NCBI GenBank assembly: GCA_963966185.1
Contig: CAWZYM010000266.1
Location: 335,142-399,141, forward strand
From: Rhabditoides inermis
Taxonomy: Eukaryota; Nematoda; Chromadorea; Rhabditida; Rhabditidae
Length of the DNA: 64,000 nucleotides
Direction of reading: 5' to 3'
Part shown: positions 45,531-56,230 of the stretch, in pieces
Position numbering within the stretch: position 1 is the stretch's first letter
How the letters are laid out: each line of letters begins with the position of its first letter
Notes under the pieces: generated by a model
The model's database searches: none
The model's input: the letters and a program-made list of their open reading frames with translations, nothing else
What the model was told of the DNA's origin: nothing
Translations under genes and position numbers: made by a program

Positions 45531-46190
45531 GCGATCGATTCGAGAACCATGCCAAGTCATGTGGTCCGCAAAAAGTTGAGTGAAGTGATTTTTTTTTGCA
45601 TTGTGGTGTTTTGAACGTGAACGATCATGTACCTGCAAATCGCGATGTAACGATACACAAATTGCACCGAAAGGGATATTATACAGAAGTAATATCCGAT
45701 AAAGTACATTCCGAAGACAAGGTTTTGCCACGTTCTGGTCATTTTGTAGAAGAGAGGGTTCAGCGCAACAAGCAAGTACGCGGAATCGGTAGTGACTGCT
45801 TTCTTGAATAGAAGTTGTTCATTTTCATTTTCACTATTTTTTCCTGCCGAAACAATACTCGCGATCGATTCGAGAACCATGCCAAGTCATGTGGTCCGCA
45901 AAAAGTTGAGTGAAGTGATTTTTTTTTTGCATTGTGGTGTTTTGAACGTGAACGATCATGTACCTGCAAATCGCGATGTAACGATACACAAATTGCACCG
46001 AAAGGGATATTATACAGAAGTAATATCCGATAAAGTACATTCCGAAGACAAGGTTTTGCCACGTTCTGGTCATTTTGTAGAAGAGAGGGTTCAGCGCAAC
46101 AAGCAAGTACGCGGAATCGGTAGTGACTGCTTTCTTGAATAGAAGTTGTTCATTTTCATTTTCACTTTTTTTTCCTGCCGAAACAAGAGC
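45531..46190. repeat. Tandem duplication of a receptor exon, ~327 bp x2
   Basis: CTCGCGATCGATTCGAGAAC starts at both 45,531 and 45,857. The two copies are almost identical (one base difference in a T run), so the duplication is recent or an assembly artefact. Confidence 0.85.
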
Positions 46191-46676
46191 TTCGAAGATA
46201 GCAAAGTAAATGTTTGATGAAGTGAATAGTGCTATACAGTGTCTATACTGCTGGAGACTAGCTTTGGCATTCGAACGATAAATGACGAATAATAAAAATG
46301 AGTTGAAGGTGACGGAGAGACTGGAAGCGATGTGAATATGTGTTATAACATTGTCGTCTGCCATGATGTAGTGAAATATCAGAACAGAAACTATGGTAGT
46401 TGAGAGGAAAGGAAGGGCTATGGAACTATGCCCTATGTTAAGGGCAAGGGGAAGGGAGAGGTGTGTAGACCCCAGGGATTCCTTTTTCTCAATGTCTCAT
46501 GTCACGTTTTGTGAAAATAACGTACGAGTTTCTGATCAATCACAGTTCAATTCGTGAATAGAATCTCTTCAGAAACAAACAGTTCAAACAAAAAACTGAT
46601 GTAACCTCGTTTACAGGTAGAGTTTCGAGCTTTACAAAGATTTCGATTCACAGTAGTCACAGTAGCCGTAGCCGCG

Positions 46677-47431
46677 TTAGTTGAGCAGCACCCTCTCAGT
46701 ACGGTTGATGACCGACGGACACTTGTTGAAGCGAGATGAGCACGACGAATCGGCTAGAAAGAAAAAGAGGAACGATAGTTCTGTACGTGTGTCTACTTTA
46801 CACTCACTTGAGTTGAGACTGGCCGTCTGGGAGTTGCACGTGAACGCGGCCGCCCCCGCGTCGCACTTCTCCCGGAAGATGGTCGACTCGCACGCGATGA
46901 ACGTGTTGTACGCGCTGAAAAAGTGGATGCTACGTGAAACTTCCAAGATTTTCTAACCCCCAAACGAACGAGAAAAATAGAGAAGAAGCGCTAACCCAGC
47001 GCTAACCAATCATTTCTCATGCGTGCTATATGCTATATGTACACAAATAAGCGAACCTGGATAAACATTTGATTTGAATTGATTTGATAGGGAAGAACTC
47101 ACGCGCAGCGGTCTCCGCCCTTGTAGATGGCGATCTTGAGCTGGTTGGCGCACTGCTGCAGCGCGAACGACGCCGCTTGCCGCGCGCTTCGCATGCAGTA
47201 GTACTCGCGCGTCAGCACTGAGTGAGTGAGAATCCATCACTGGTCGGCACGCTATGACTCACGAGCGTATCCCGCGCCGCACTCGTATTTAGAAGCGGCG
47301 AGGTCCGCCCAGTACTGCACTCCGTCAGAAGGCGTCGTGGCGATTTCAGCAACGAGGAAGCTGTCCTCGTCTTGGAGGCACGAAACGCGCGACAGACACG
47401 TGATGAGCTGCTTGGCCGGACTGAAACACTC

Positions 47432-47491
<60 letters not shown>

Positions 47492-48060
47492 TAGTTGCTA
47501 GAGAACGCAGAAGACACGTAGCGTGCTCGAAATTTTCGCGCAGCGGCGGCTGTCCTGACCAAAGAGGGATTGATGAACTGACTCGCACTGCGTGTCGACC
47601 GGCTTGACGCTGTCAGTGAGCGCTTCGTCGCGGTGTGCCAGCAGGTTCGCGAACGGCGGCAGCCTGCCCGCCCACAGAGGCAGCTGCAACACATACCATG
47701 GGTGGGCAAAACCAGTTTGCCGCAAGAGTGAAGAGAGTGCAAGACGTTCCGAAAATCGATAGACATCGAGAGCACGCGATCAGATTCACATTAGAAATTT
47801 CGCGCGCGCGCGCGGAATTTTCAAATGCGTACGAGCGGAGTGGTGATGGAAGGAAGTATTTTCTGGACTGTATCACATGAACGCGCCACAGCCACCCACC
47901 CCGTAGCCGGTCAAGTATGTGGTGTAGCACCGGCGGATCGCCGCCACGTCCGCCGCCCCGCAAAGCGCCGCCACCGAGCCGCACAGAGCTGACGCGGCGG
48001 AGTTAGCGTGGACGTTTCTCACCGTACTCACCACTGAGAAGACAGACAGCCCGCAGCATG
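46677..48060 (-). CDS. Secreted Cys-rich protein, DUF19-like, copy D
   Basis: Seven exons: 48060-48033, 47988-47900, 47683-47583, 47420-47263, 47217-47103, 46914-46808, 46753-46677. All junctions are in phase. Signal peptide MLRAVCLLSALCGSVAALC, then VAAIRRCYTTYLTGYG, LITCLSRVSCLQDE, VQYWADLAASKYECG, REYYCMRSARQ, GGDRCAAYNTFIACES, REKCDAGAAAFTC and the C-terminal SSRFNKCPSVINRTE. It is the most complete copy apart from A and supplies the reference for the conserved SRFNKC end. Intron 3 contains a (CT)n tract and intron 2 an alternating CG run. TGATAA-type sites lie 52 and 80 bp upstream. About 18 kb separates it from copy C, with chemoreceptors and the LTR element between. Confidence 0.76.
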
Positions 48061-48111
48061 CTGAGCTGTTCAGTAGCGCTCAAGAATCACCGATTATGTA
48101 TATAGTTGTTG

Positions 48112-48146
48112 TTATCTGGAAAGAATGACAATAGATTGGTGATAAT
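48112..48146 (+). promoter_or_regulatory. GATA sites upstream of copy D
   Basis: TTATCT (AGATAA on minus) at about 48,112 and GTGATAAT at about 48,139. A TATATAG-like box lies at about 48,088. Spacing to the start codon at 48,060 matches the other paralogues. Confidence 0.58.
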
Positions 48147-48382
48147 TCGGCAAAACGCGGTGACGAGAGCGCTCGTATCACTGAATCGTGATAGCAGCTT
48201 CGCGATTCGCAGTTGACTAGTTGGAAAATGACATACGTTCCTGATCTACTATTTTATTGTGCTCACAGTATATTTTCCCACCCATGCCCAATAAGGTGTG
48301 AAAAGCTTTGTATTCGATGATAATGGGCCGGTTCTAACATCGCGTTGCAATTGCAAGAAATCAATTGCAAGAAAGAAAGAGG

Positions 48383-48787
48383 ACCGCCCCAATGTGCTGT
48401 TTCATTTCAGAATATTCAACTCGAATCATGTAAAAAACAGTGACACAACGCTTACTGGTTTCAATATCAGTGTATATTCCGGCCGACCAACCCATTTCCA
48501 TATATACCCATTCAGTTGCTTGGCAATTTTTTTGGTTGAACAGTTATTACTTAATAATAATGTTTTCGATCTTTCAGCAACGTTCTTCTTGTGGCACTGA
48601 AAATGTGATGTGTGCCACTGCTTATGACGATAACAATGATGTATGACGATAACAATGATGATGTACGTTGTGCTGACTTACTGTAGTGAGCGTTCTGAGG
48701 TTGTTGTTGCGATTGAGGTCTTGTTTATCTTCACGTCGGCTGTCTTTCCGGTACACATAGCTATATCACTCGCCATCAATTGCTCTC
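48383..48787 (+). repeat. Direct duplication, unit 2 (copy 2)
   Basis: Second copy of 39,833-40,270, without the minisatellite. From 48,787 to 49,310 no gene is seen. Confidence 0.82.
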
Positions 48788-49316
48788 AAAAAAAGATCAA
48801 AATCGAATAGAAAACTCACTCAATAAGTGTACATACTAACATACTCCAATGAACACTTCGAAACAATTCATTTCAAAAAATCCGCCATGACAAACTATTT
48901 ACTCAAACAAATAAACGATGGTTGAAGGGAGTGTACCCTCTGGTTTCGAAGTTGAGTTAGTATCGGAATGGGAAAATACATCAAAAATGATGCACTTTTG
49001 TCAAATGGACCATATGCCGCAAATGACGGGAAGTTGGAAAAACCACCATCAACTGTGCACGTTTGTGCACATTTCTGCACACTTTTCTCTGAAAAGAGCG
49101 TATTCGAGCGCAATTTACACAAACTTCAAGGCGACTTGAGCATAACTTTTCTATGAGAAAGTACGTTATTTATCATATATTTTACCATCTTGATGCTAAC
49201 TCAACTTCGAAAATCAGAGGGTACACTCCCTTTAAACGGAACAACATAACAACGACAACAATGAAACAACACGTATACTTGACTATGTACACCTCTCTTC
49301 TCCCCTCTCCTTCTGC

Positions 49317-49847
49317 TCACAGCTTCCCCTCAATGAATTCGTGAATGATTTGGGGCACGGAAGAGTCGAATCCGACCACGTCGAGCATACCCGCATCCGA
49401 CGGGTCAGCAATTGGGAAGTCAGTCGACGTCATTCCACACACGCTTGGCGTCGCCGAAGAGACGCGGTACTGCTTGAGAGCCTCGAACGGGTGCACCTGA
49501 AAGACAGCGACGGTCAGAGGTCGGAAAGGCAGAAGGAGAAGGAGGACCAGAAGCAAAATCTGAAGAAGAAGACGGTCAGAAGGAAATGTCACCGAAACGC
49601 ATTTCTTCTCGTCTCATTCACACCCCTAGTCCACCTATCCACTCACGCCTTCGACGTCCGTCTCGCTTTCGGTGTAGACGATAAACACGTCGAACTGCTT
49701 CTTCTCCTTGATGGCCCACAACATTGGCAGGGCGCAGTCGGTCGCTCCGAACTCGATCGTGTCCATGTGTTTCGAGATCTCGTCGAGCGTCCAGTCGGCC
49801 GTGTACGGAAAAGGGATGAACTGGTGCGAGAAACCGCACTGCTCCAC
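49317..49847 (-). CDS. Ro60 (TROVE2) C-terminal fragment
   Basis: Two exons, 49847-49647 and 49496-49317, encode 127 aa. They match the C-terminal von Willebrand A-like domain of Ro60: DTIEFGATDCALPMLWAIKE, FDVFIVYTESET, VHPFEALKQYR, CGMTSTDFPIADP, GMLDVVGFD and a normal stop. Ro60 is a ring-shaped RNA-binding protein that holds misfolded small RNAs and Y RNAs (ROP-1 in C. elegans). The N-terminal HEAT-repeat ring and the start of the vWA domain should lie upstream, at coordinates above 49,850. I could not find them before the next gene: that interval has a CTCGTT tract, a LINE relic and GA repeats. Either the exons are missing (fragment) or introns are very long. About a quarter of the usual ~540-640 aa is present. 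Confidence 0.8.
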
Positions 49848-49929
49848 CTGAAATCGGACAAGGTGAATGATGTCAGTTATTATCTCTTTAAAAGTACTTC
49901 CGTAAAAAGTGTTGTTTGTGTTAACCAGA

Positions 49930-50272
49930 ATAAATCTCTCTCCGTCTCTCCTTCTCTCCTTCCCTTCTCTCTTTCTCTCTTTCTTTCGTTCTCTAGGTCT
50001 CTCGTTATATCGTTCTCTCGTTCTCTCGTTCTCTCGTTCTCTCGTTCTCTCGTTCTCTCGTTTTCTCGTTCTCTCGTTCTCTCGTTCTCTCCTTCTCTTC
50101 TTCTCTCCTTCCCTCCTTCCCTCCTCCTCCCTTTCTCTCTTTCTCTCGTTCTCTCGTTCTCTCGTTTTATCGTTTTCGCTTTCTCTTGTTCTCTCGTTCT
50201 CTCTTTCTCTCTTTCTCTCTTTCTCTCGTTCTCTCGTTCTCTCGTTCTCTCTTTCTCTCTTTCTCTCTCCCC
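49930..50272. repeat. CTCGTTCT / CTTTCTCT microsatellite
   Basis: Pyrimidine tract built of TCTCTCGTTC and TCTCTTTC words, ~340 bp, directly upstream of the Ro60 exons. The apparent 344-codon Ser/Leu frame is a product of this tract. Confidence 0.9.
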
Positions 50273-50540
50273 TTATCTAATTCCTACTGATCGCCGCCAC
50301 CAAAGTGCATCTGTCTCTCTCCAAACAGCGTGCTCTCTCGCGTGCTCTCGCGCTCGACCGCCAGCAGAGGGCTAGCTATCAGCTAGCGTGACTGGAAACG
50401 ACTCTCTCTAAAAGGCGCGCCCTCTCTGATTATATATTTTTTTGCTTTTTGTTCACCTTCCATTAACTTCTTCACGCATGTGCTTATGTTTTTTTTTCGT
50501 ATTTGATGATAGCTGATGATCGATTCTCATCAATTGAGTG

Positions 50541-50783
50541 TATCGACGGGAGCTAGATACACTGTGGACTCGCAGAATTTTGTCAGATTTGCGCCTTGTT
50601 TATAGCTATCTGTATGAATTCGTAAACGCTCCTAATCCCTTCATGCTTGCTAATTCAAGATCATCATCACTGCGTTCAAATGGCTTGAAATTACAAAGTA
50701 TCTTCAAGACCACCCTTAGCCAGAGTTTTATCACACATCGAGTTGTGAAATACTGGAATCTTTTAGATTCAAATACAGTATGA
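50541..50783 (+). mobile_element. LINE relic (C-terminal end of reverse transcriptase ORF)
   Basis: An 81-codon open frame with RRELDTLWTRRILSDLRLVY, NSRSSSLRSNGLKLQ, and FITHRVVKYWNLLDSNTV. The last pattern (R..F...RVV..WN.L) is typical of the C-terminal end of CR1/Jockey-type non-LTR retrotransposon proteins. Only the last portion is present, as usual for 5'-truncated LINEs. Confidence 0.6.
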
Positions 50784-50789
50784 GAAGGA

Positions 50790-50799
50790 GAAAGAGATG

Positions 50800-50841
<42 letters not shown>

Positions 50842-50915
50842 AGGAGGTGAGGGAGCGTGAGAGAGAAGGAGAGAGAGAAAAGAAGAGAGAGATGGGGGAG
50901 AGAGTGAGAGAAAAA
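50790..50915. repeat. GA microsatellite
   Basis: Interrupted (GA)n immediately after the LINE relic, perhaps its tail. From here to 51,540 no coding exon is supported. Confidence 0.8.
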
Positions 50916-51572
50916 CTGACGTTTAGTGTAAGCATCAATTGGTACATGAACTGTTTGTGGATCCCCACAGCGACAAAGAAGATAAGCTGAACATCGTAAT
51001 GATTATTTGGCAATCATTCGATAATCAATCGATCGTTAATTACCATTATGAGACTGCACCAGATTCCATGCGCTCCCTTTGCTTGCACGAGTCCTACTCT
51101 TTCTTTCTCTCTCTTGCACGCGCGGGAAGCGGGAATGGCCGGCCGGACTCACCGCCGACCTACCTCTGATCTACCGCGGCCGCTGATTGGCTGAGAGAAG
51201 ACTCGAGAGCGCGCCGGCCACCTATCTAAGCTGGCCGATCGCTCATTTGTGGCCGAAGTACGGATTGCTCTAGCGGACCCGAAGGCTAGGCTTGTCAACG
51301 CCGCCCCAATCCTCCATCCTTGTCATGTCATAACTCTCTCTCTTTCGCAATGTGTCCCTGGGTTGATTGTGTGTGGTGGTTACTGGTTGGTCTCTCGTCG
51401 GTTCTATTGGTCTCTCGGTCGCACGCAACTTCTGGGTCGAGGTGTCGCGCCGGCTTCATTGGGCAAGACCTGTCTGCCTTCGGATGACCAGATCCTCTCA
51501 GAGTCGACGATTTTTGAATCAAAGTGATTTTCGATTACAGGATTCAACGTGGACTATGCAATCACCTCAGAG

Positions 51573-52126
51573 ATGGCATCGGTGTGTGTTGCCGCCGCAC
51601 TGACAGCCTTGCAGTACTGCGACATGAAGAAAGGTAGCTTGCGTCTTGTGTGATCTTTCATTGACTGAAAACAGTTGCAGACTCTCCTAACAAGCTCTAC
51701 TACTACGTGTTGTTGCTAGGAGAACTCTTCCTACAGCTCATCGGCAAGGCCTCGTTCCCAACCGTAGACCATACTGGTGGGTGATGATATTAATGTAATC
51801 ACCAAATAAAATACTCACAGCGGCGATAACGCTCCTCGTTTTCCTCGTCGACTGCCCCATTCACATGTGCTTTTTCCCGAAGTGCAAGAGGGGAAAGAAG
51901 TTCGACCACTGGTTCTTTGCCGGTGAGTATACTGTAGCGTTGTCTAGAAGTAAACACACTGCAACAATTGGTTTCAGACAAACGGACTCTGTGCACTTCT
52001 GCGCTCAACACCGGTTTTGCCTATCTTCTACAGTTTATCACAACAGGGTTCCTGCTCCTATCTTCTTTCGCGCCTAATCTATGTGAAAAAGGGCTTTGTA
52101 TGTATATTCGTTGTTTCAATTGTTGA
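51573..52126 (+). CDS. Small membrane protein with about four helices
   Basis: Four exons, 51573-51633, 51681-51776, 51821-51922 and 51978-52126, join in phase to 135 aa from an internal ATG. The frame is open upstream to the acceptor at 51,540 (GFNVDYAITSE), so an upstream exon could add a few residues. Hydrophobic segments: MASVCVAAALTALQYC, KLYYYVLLLGELFLQLIG, AAITLLVFLVDCPIHMCFF and LNTGFAYLLQFITTGFLLL. The loop after helix 3 is basic (KCKRGKKFDHW). Layout resembles small nematode-specific membrane proteins of unknown function; I do not assign a family. AATAAA at 52,171 gives a plausible end. Confidence 0.68.
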
Positions 52127-52170
52127 CTGTCTATAAATTATCGGGTATGAGAGATTACAATGGTTGATCG

Positions 52171-52176
52171 ATAAAT
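52171..52176 (+). terminator. Polyadenylation signal of the membrane protein gene
   Basis: AATAAA in GATCGATAAATAAATTAACG, 45 bp after the stop. Confidence 0.5.
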
Positions 52177-52661
52177 AAATTAACGTTCTTATTGCTCCTT
52201 TGAGAAGTTATGTACAGTCAAGTAAACCTCTCAAACCAGAGGCAGACGAGAGTATGTACATCAGTTCCGCCAGAAGCATAAAACAACGTGAAACCCAGCC
52301 ACAACACGTACATCATATCGAAAACCCATCTGTTGTTGAGAGTTCTGGGCAGAGTGATGCGGAGCAGCAGCACAAACAGTCGGTGAATAGGAGACCGTAG
52401 TTAATAGAGGAACAGCCGCTCCGCGCACTCGGACAGTCTAGACTGATCGACTGTCTGTCCCGCGCCCGAAGTACGAGAGAGGAGAGAAATAAAGAGGTCA
52501 AAATGAGTGTGGAACCGATAGTCTTGCTGGCGTGAATGCACTGGGCAGTGACCGATTTCAGCTCTCGGCAATGTCGCCACAACAAGAGAGGCAGACGGTT
52601 ACGGCACCGTTTTTTCGAACTTTTGAAATAAATCAAAAAATATCGCTTTGGCGCAGGCTAC

Positions 52662-52876
52662 TGGAATGACTGACTAGCCTTTGCATGATCTCGAATGCCT
52701 TCTTGTGGAGCTGTCGAATGTAGGTGGAGTACTTGTTGATCAGCTCGTCCTCCGAGCTCTTCACACTCTTCATCGTGCGGATTTGTGGCTCGCTCGGGTG
52801 CGGTTGTGACGGAACGGAGTGCGACAGGAGAAAGAAGAGTTTCTTTGAAAACCCGTAGCTGGAGAAAGACAACGGT
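52662..52876 (-). CDS. Possible exon of an unidentified gene
   Basis: On the minus strand an acceptor (TTTCTCCAG) at about 52,862 opens a frame with YGFSKKLFFLLSHSVPS, then EDELINKYSTYIRQLHKK and AFEIMQRLVSH. The amphipathic helix and splice-like flanks suggest a real exon. A downstream minus-strand frame at 52,205-52,399 (FVLLLRITLPRTLNNRW, LWLGFTLFYASGG) could be the last exon, but the phase could not be made to fit. Function unknown. Confidence 0.35.
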
Positions 52877-53575
52877 TGTTCGGGAGAGACGAGACGAGCA
52901 TGCAACAGCACGAAATACGCGGTGCGTTTTCAACACCTTTTTTTTCAACACCCCTTTCAACATCTTCATTTTCAGCATATAGTTTATTGATGAAAAGTGA
53001 TTGTATTTTCATGTTCTTTCACGTGGTAGTCGTAGTTTACACACGAATTGCAAAGTGGTACATTCCTTAAAAAAACAGAAAAAACGTGAGAAAGTTGAAT
53101 GAAAATTCACTGTTTTCTGACTGAGTGTGATTGTTGTGTGAGTTTGTTGGCGTCTCGAGTGTCTCGATGCTTTGTGATTTTGTCATCTATAGTCAACCCA
53201 CTCACAGTAGCTTAATGAATGTTTCTGTCAAAAAGCAATCGTAATACATGTCATACGAGGAAATCAAAGATCGACAAAGATGAAGTGCAAACAATGTTCT
53301 TTTAATCGATTGTAACCAGTTCTTTTGAACAACAACTCAGATCAGATCAGAATCAGAATGTTTATCAGTTTATCTTGAATCAAGTAGCACATGGTAATGC
53401 AAATTACAGTGAAGTTACGGTAAAGTACAGTAATCCAACGCCCACAGCGAGTCCCAACAACACGGATTTCGGTAATCCCGTGGATGCGCACGTGCTATTG
53501 GTGGTGCTTGTCATCTGTCTGAACAACAACTCGTTCAATGATTGCATTTTTTAGCACATGTTTTCTGAACCTCCT

Positions 53576-53576
<1 letters not shown>

Positions 53577-53626
<50 letters not shown>

Positions 53627-53826
53627 GCTTTCGCTATCGCTCTCTCACTCTCTCACTCTCTCACTCTCTCGCTCTCTCTCCCTCCGTATCCGCCCTCTAC
53701 CTCCTCTCTTTCTTCTCTCTCTTTCTCTGTCCCTTCGCTCCTCTCTCTCCCTCCCTCTCTTTCTCTTTCTCTTTCTCTCTCTCTTCTTCTCTTTCTCTCT
53801 TCTTCTCTTTCTCTCTCTTTCTCTCT

Positions 53827-53879
<53 letters not shown>

Positions 53880-53880
53880 C
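53577..53880. repeat. Large CT-rich microsatellite
   Basis: About 300 bp of CT, CTTT and CCCT words. The Ser/Leu open frames of about 140-156 codons here are artefacts. The region 52,930-53,570 shows no supported gene. Confidence 0.92.
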
Positions 53881-53969
53881 TTATTTTTTTTCTAACGCTT
53901 ACCTCATTCGGAGTGGCTCACATAGCGACACTAACAAAATGCCGCCGAGAAAAATATGTTCTCACAATG

Positions 53970-54285
53970 ACTAGCGCTCCGGCGCGCTGTCGCGCGCCTC
54001 CGCACTAGGTATACAAAAATAGAAAAATAGAAGAATAGTTCGCCTTGCATGTTTGATAGTTGATTGCTCTCTAATGACCCTTTCGATGTTACATACACGC
54101 AAGGGTTGTAGTTGAAAGTGTTCAAGTTCTATTTTTTATATGTAGCTTGATTTTTGTCTTTTCTAACTATCTCTCCTACTTATTTTTTTCCTTATTTTAT
54201 GTTTCACAGATGTACACCGCCCCATCTCTTTCTCCTCCACACTGTTCTGTCTACTTTCCATCCTATCTCCCTCCGTCTCCCCCTG

Positions 54286-54330
<45 letters not shown>

Positions 54331-54702
54331 CTCGACACAGTTCTACTCTCCCCTATCTCTCTCTCTTCTCCCTCTCCCACTGTCTCGCTATCTCTTTCTC
54401 TCTTTCTCTTTCTCTCTCAGTATTATATTCTCTAGAAACAGTGTTAAATTCTCTATTGTCTACTGTCAACTTTCTAGAGACAATACTATGCTCTTGTTTG
54501 TCTACTGCATCTTTTTCTTCTACTGTGACATTAACTTTCTAAAGAAACTACTGTTTTCTTCTGTCTAATTTCACCTCTTGTCACCTCTCCCACTCTCACT
54601 CTCACATCTGCAGTAATCACTATCACTGCGACTTTTGAGAGACAGTACTGTCAACTTTCTAGTCATGTCTACTCTCCCTTCTCTCTCCTTTTTTCTTTCT
54701 CC

Positions 54703-54751
<49 letters not shown>

Positions 54752-55880
54752 CTATTCTTTCTCTTGTATACTTTCACGTCCCCGCTGCGGTGACAACAAC
54801 TTTCTAGAGACAGTACATACTATGGTACCTTCTATCTACTCTTCTATTCTCACATCTGCAGTAGTCACTGCGACTTTCGAGAGACAGTTATGTAAAAACT
54901 TTTTCAAACAGAAAGTACTACTCTCTTCTCTACTGTCTTCTCTTCCTACTGTCTATTCTCTCACGTTCTAAAAATATAATTTGACCGCCTATGCTTGCCA
55001 AACCCAAATGACATGTAAGGTGAAATCGATTCTCACCTCACCTCACTTCCACTCGACACTGTACTGAATCGAAAAGCGGAATTTCAGGCTGAATATGTAC
55101 AAGAGTACAAGTAATAAATTCAAAACCTAGTTTCAACTGAAAAAAAAACAGCAGTACATAGTTCTATATTACGTCTACAATGATTTCGAGAAAAGAAGCC
55201 GGTTGGTGCGCACTAACACATTGTGCGCACGTGTGAAGGAGTTTGAAACAGTTTGAGGTTGATTTTCTCGTTATAAAGCACTATTTATTGACGTCTCAAA
55301 ACATTTTACTCAACTTTCAACCTTCAACTTTTCGTTTTGTCAAAGTTATTCGTTAAAGATAGAAATTTTGTCCTTTTCAACTGACTCAATCCATTATTGT
55401 TATATTTAGACATATTCTTATCAAAAAGACACAACTGAGTGGATATGGGTCACTTTTGCGAATGCCAACTATTCGATATCGATCGGTTGACCTGGCGGCT
55501 GGTAGCAAGCAATCCGGTGGGCGCGACCCCAGCAAGTAACGCGCGCTCAGAAAATGTCTAATACTGTATGAAGACAAAGTCCGATCGATCTGAAACTTTG
55601 ACAGAAGGACTTTTTTGCCCATAAAAGCTTAAGTTTACAAATTGGACCCTCTATCTCGTCTGTACGAAAAGTCGATCATATTCGCCTTATTTGGTGACTT
55701 TTCGAAAAAGGAAACCAGTTTCTATAATCTATTATACGTAATCTTTTTTCTATTCAATTTTTATAGGAATCGAAGATCATGAATTTTGGGTGCATTTTGG
55801 GTACATTCGCCTATTTGGGCATGAAGATGAGGTCACAGGCAGCTGGTATCGCGGCTATCGACTTTTTCTAGGTCGATTCA
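53970..55880 (+). repeat. ~1.85-kb direct duplication (copy 1)
   Basis: Begins with a CTAG-bounded hairpin (ACTAGCGCTCCGGCGCGC ... GCACTAGG), then AT-rich sequence, a (CT)n tract at ~54,293, several CTTTCTAGAGACAGT words, and ends CGGCTATCGACTTTTTCTAG. The same order occurs at 61,232-63,037. No gene is seen; one 78-codon minus frame is shared but broken differently in the other copy. Confidence 0.88.
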
Positions 55881-56122
55881 CCTACTCTCCAAGTTTGGTT
55901 CTGATTGAAGTATTTTGAAATTTTTCTCCATAGTTAAGAGATTAGGTGATAACTATGATTAGGAGATCGCTATTGACGAGATATTTGAAATTTTGCGTTC
56001 TCAGGTATTGAAGAAACTTTCTAGAAAAAATGAGTAGTTAGAGTAGACTTTGAAAAGAGATATCTATCCGGAAGGACGGACAGACAGACAGACACCATAG
56101 TAAATTTTAGTATGAAAGGGGG

Positions 56123-56230
56123 ACTAGCGGCCGGAGGCTCGCTTCGCTCGCCTCCGGCCGCTAGTGGCGGCGCTTCGCGCCGCGTACGCTCCAAGGCTCG
56201 CGCGCCTTCGGCGCGCTCGCCTTTCCACTG
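56123..56230. repeat. Triple GC-hairpin module 1
   Basis: Three consecutive palindromes: ACTAGCGGCCGGAGGC..GCCTCCGGCCGCTAGT, GGCGGCGCTTCGCGCCGC, and GGCTCGCGCGCC-TTC-GGCGCGCTCGCC, followed by TTTCC. It is preceded by a CATAG.AAATTTTAG.. segment and followed by AAATATATACNCATAACATA. Confidence 0.85.

Larger units (their letters stand above)
44783..46364 (-). pseudogene. Third chemoreceptor, Str-like, with duplicated exon
   Basis: Exon 1 (46364-45964) encodes TM1-TM3: HIASSLSVTFNSFLLFVIY, NLVFGMYFIGYYFCIISLSV and the YRYIAICR motif. Later exons: about 45475-45356 (loop with EADSGHYDD and MWGLKYWK), 45305 to about 45100 (DLAVFNALFFLTNMTPICAIL) and 45058-44783, which ends with the Str-type TM7 signature IDPLIVMYFIVDFR. 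A ~327-bp segment covering the 3' half of exon 1 is repeated at 45,531-45,857 and 45,857-46,190. Upstream of the loop exon, TM4-like sequence (LIGIGLAFIAAYN) runs into a stop inside a large inverted repeat. The locus is probably a pseudogene, unless the duplicated exon is an alternative exon. Confidence 0.6.

Noticed and set aside
49341..50375. 344-codon plus-strand frame
   Set aside because: It runs antisense through the Ro60 exons and then through a CTCGTT microsatellite; the antisense strand has the conserved protein.
53538..54008. Ser/Leu-rich frames of 138 and 156 codons
   Set aside because: They are translations of CT repeats.
55386..55622. 78-codon minus frame in the 1.85-kb repeat
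   Set aside because: The other copy at 62,550-62,780 does not preserve the frame.
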